A program made the translations under genes and the position numbers. A DNA stretch of 6,682 nucleotides, from the NCBI GenBank assembly GCA_017408185.1, contig JAFQVE010000404.1, positions 1-6,682 of the forward strand, read 5' to 3'. Source of the stretch: Oscillospiraceae bacterium. Lineage in GTDB: Bacteria > Bacillota_A > Clostridia > Oscillospirales > JAAYXM01. Position 1 is the stretch's first letter. The number at the start of each line of letters is the position of its first letter. Positions 6,662 to 6,682 of this stretch are shown piece after piece. Under the pieces are notes generated by a model. It ran no database searches and had not been told where the DNA came from. It worked only from the letters and a program-made list of their open reading frames with translations.

Positions 6662-6682
6662 CCAAAGGGGTTCTCTTGCGAA

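Overview
The window looks like part of a chromosome from a Gram-positive Bacillota, most likely a gut-type Clostridia lineage (Oscillospirales or a relative). The evidence is strong AAGGAGG-type ribosome binding sites, a lipobox lipoprotein of the LplA-like ABC binding-protein group, and an S-layer-homology (SLH) surface protein carrying a cysteine-rich repeat typical of that group. The assignment to a lineage is inference; no 16S or other marker gene is present.

The layout is two converging pairs of genes. On the + strand, from the left edge to about 2003, lies the end of an arginine biosynthesis operon. It holds the C-terminal half of argG (argininosuccinate synthase, cut by the window edge) followed four bases later by complete argH (argininosuccinate lyase). 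These enzymes perform the last two steps from citrulline to arginine. The pair ends at a good intrinsic terminator (2020-2061).

On the - strand, read from right to left, are a promoter and operator-like region (6555-6682), a 519-residue lipoprotein solute-binding protein of the LplA/YtcQ type (6554-4995), a 76-base spacer with a hairpin, and a 936-residue secreted SLH protein (4918-2108). The SLH protein carries a cysteine-rich linker, an NlpC/P60-like hydrolase domain with a plausible Cys/His pair, a DUF11 beta-sandwich domain, and a C-terminal domain that looks like a second, inactivated NlpC/P60-like fold. Its stop codon faces argH across the shared terminator region.

The arginine genes are ordinary. 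The more interesting part is the - strand pair: a binding protein with no transporter permeases beside it, next to a large wall-anchored putative peptidase or amidase of unusual domain composition. The hairpin-rich right-hand edge may be part of an interspersed repeat. I see no RNA gene, CRISPR array, transposase or phage gene in the window.
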